Part shown: positions 5,303 through 5,678 of the stretch, piece by piece
Layout: each line of letters starts with the position of its first letter
Numbering within the stretch: the first letter of the stretch is position 1
Source of the DNA: Myxococcales bacterium
GTDB taxonomy: Bacteria; Myxococcota_A; Polyangia; Polyangiales; Houyiibacteriaceae
DNA length: 5,678 bases
Direction of reading: 5' to 3'
Assembly: GCA_020354595.1 (NCBI GenBank)
Contig: CP070650.1
Location: 1,971,521-1,977,198 of the forward strand
Notes under the pieces: generated by a model
Told to the model about the DNA's origin: nothing
Seen by the model: the letters and a program-made list of their open reading frames with translations, nothing else
Database searches by the model: none
Made by a program: the position numbers and the translations under genes

Positions 5303-5678
5303 TTAGCTGGGTTTGAGGGTCGGCGCATCCCGCTTGAGAATCTCCCGAACCAGTATGGTGGCGTAGGAGCCGGCAGGTAGGGTGAAATCCAGCGTCACGG
5401 TATGGTCACTCACAGTAAGGCCGATTTCCGGAACGGGAACCCGGACGAAACGTCGCGTTCCCGGCGCGATGCGCTTCCATCGGGCCAGATGGTCAGGGGT
5501 TAATCGGGCGCTCGAGAGTAGGGCCTCTTCTTGCTTGCTCGCCTGGGCCGAGGGCCAGCGCATCTTCGCGCCGAAGATCGGGCCGGTGGGGCTGATCTCC
5601 CACGCGTCGGCACGGGCCTGGGCCTCGTCGACGTCCTCGGCCACGAACAAGCCGCCCGTCTCGTGCTTTTTCATGAGG
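5303..5678 (-). CDS. truD: tRNA pseudouridine(13) synthase TruD, C-terminal part (5' end cut by window)
   Basis: TruD isomerises uridine 13 of tRNA(Glu) to pseudouridine in the cytosol. The visible 124 residues match the end of the family: LMKKHETGGLF, then EISPTGPIFGAKMRWP, GTRRFVRVPV, and the very characteristic LPAGSYATILVREILK followed by a short tail. E. coli TruD ends in the same way (LPAGSFATSVVRELI). The catalytic Asp and the N-terminal NxxxQRFG motif are beyond the window edge, so enzyme activity cannot be checked here. The Met at 5674 is an internal residue, because the frame continues (CTC, Leu) to the window end. The stop at 5303-5305 leaves 26 bases to exbB on the same strand, so truD and the Ton genes may share a transcript. 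Confidence 0.93.
   Translation of the reverse strand, partial: LMKKHETGGLFVAEDVDEAQARADAWEISPTGPIFGAKMRWPSAQASKQEEALLSSARLTPDHLARWKRIAPGTRRFVRVPVPEIGLTVSDHTVTLDFTLPAGSYATILVREILKRDAPTLKPS

Overview
This is a GC-rich window from a Gram-negative bacterium. It carries ExbB/ExbD/TonB, a predicted outer-membrane-type lipoprotein and phosphatidylserine decarboxylase, all of which imply a two-membrane envelope. Long acidic or Pro-rich low-complexity linkers and a Gly/Ile hinge in the TonB-like protein suggest a deltaproteobacterial or Myxococcota-like chromosome. That placement is an inference from style, not a marker-gene result. Every gene looks intact except the two cut by the window edges. I see no insertion sequence, phage gene, tRNA, rRNA or CRISPR array.

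Left half, plus strand: the C-terminal 78 residues of a PII nitrogen regulator (glnB-type) end at 239. A 249-base gap follows, holding a strong GC-rich hairpin (probable terminator) and a candidate promoter. Next come psd (phosphatidylserine decarboxylase, with the pyruvoyl-forming Gly-Ser site) and a class I SAM-dependent methyltransferase. These two overlap in an ATGA junction, so they are almost certainly co-transcribed and translationally coupled. The methyltransferase has a long acidic, probably disordered N-terminus. Its coupling to psd raises the possibility that it methylates phosphatidylethanolamine, the psd product, but the sequence does not prove this.

Right half, minus strand (read right to left): the C-terminal part of truD (tRNA pseudouridine-13 synthase) is followed closely by exbB, exbD and a tonB-family gene. 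Together these three form a proton-motive-force-driven energy transducer. After a 59-base gap comes a small predicted lipoprotein of unknown function. The methyltransferase and the lipoprotein genes converge, with 31 bases between their stop codons and a small hairpin there.

The genes are mostly conserved housekeeping or envelope functions. The less ordinary points are the psd-methyltransferase coupling with its disordered extensions, a matched pair of TTGACG-N18-TACCC promoter-like elements upstream of psd and the lipoprotein gene, a pair of competing hairpin arms behind glnB, and an uncharacterised cysteine-containing lipoprotein next to a receptor-less Ton module. I do not see convincing evidence of a wholly new system.
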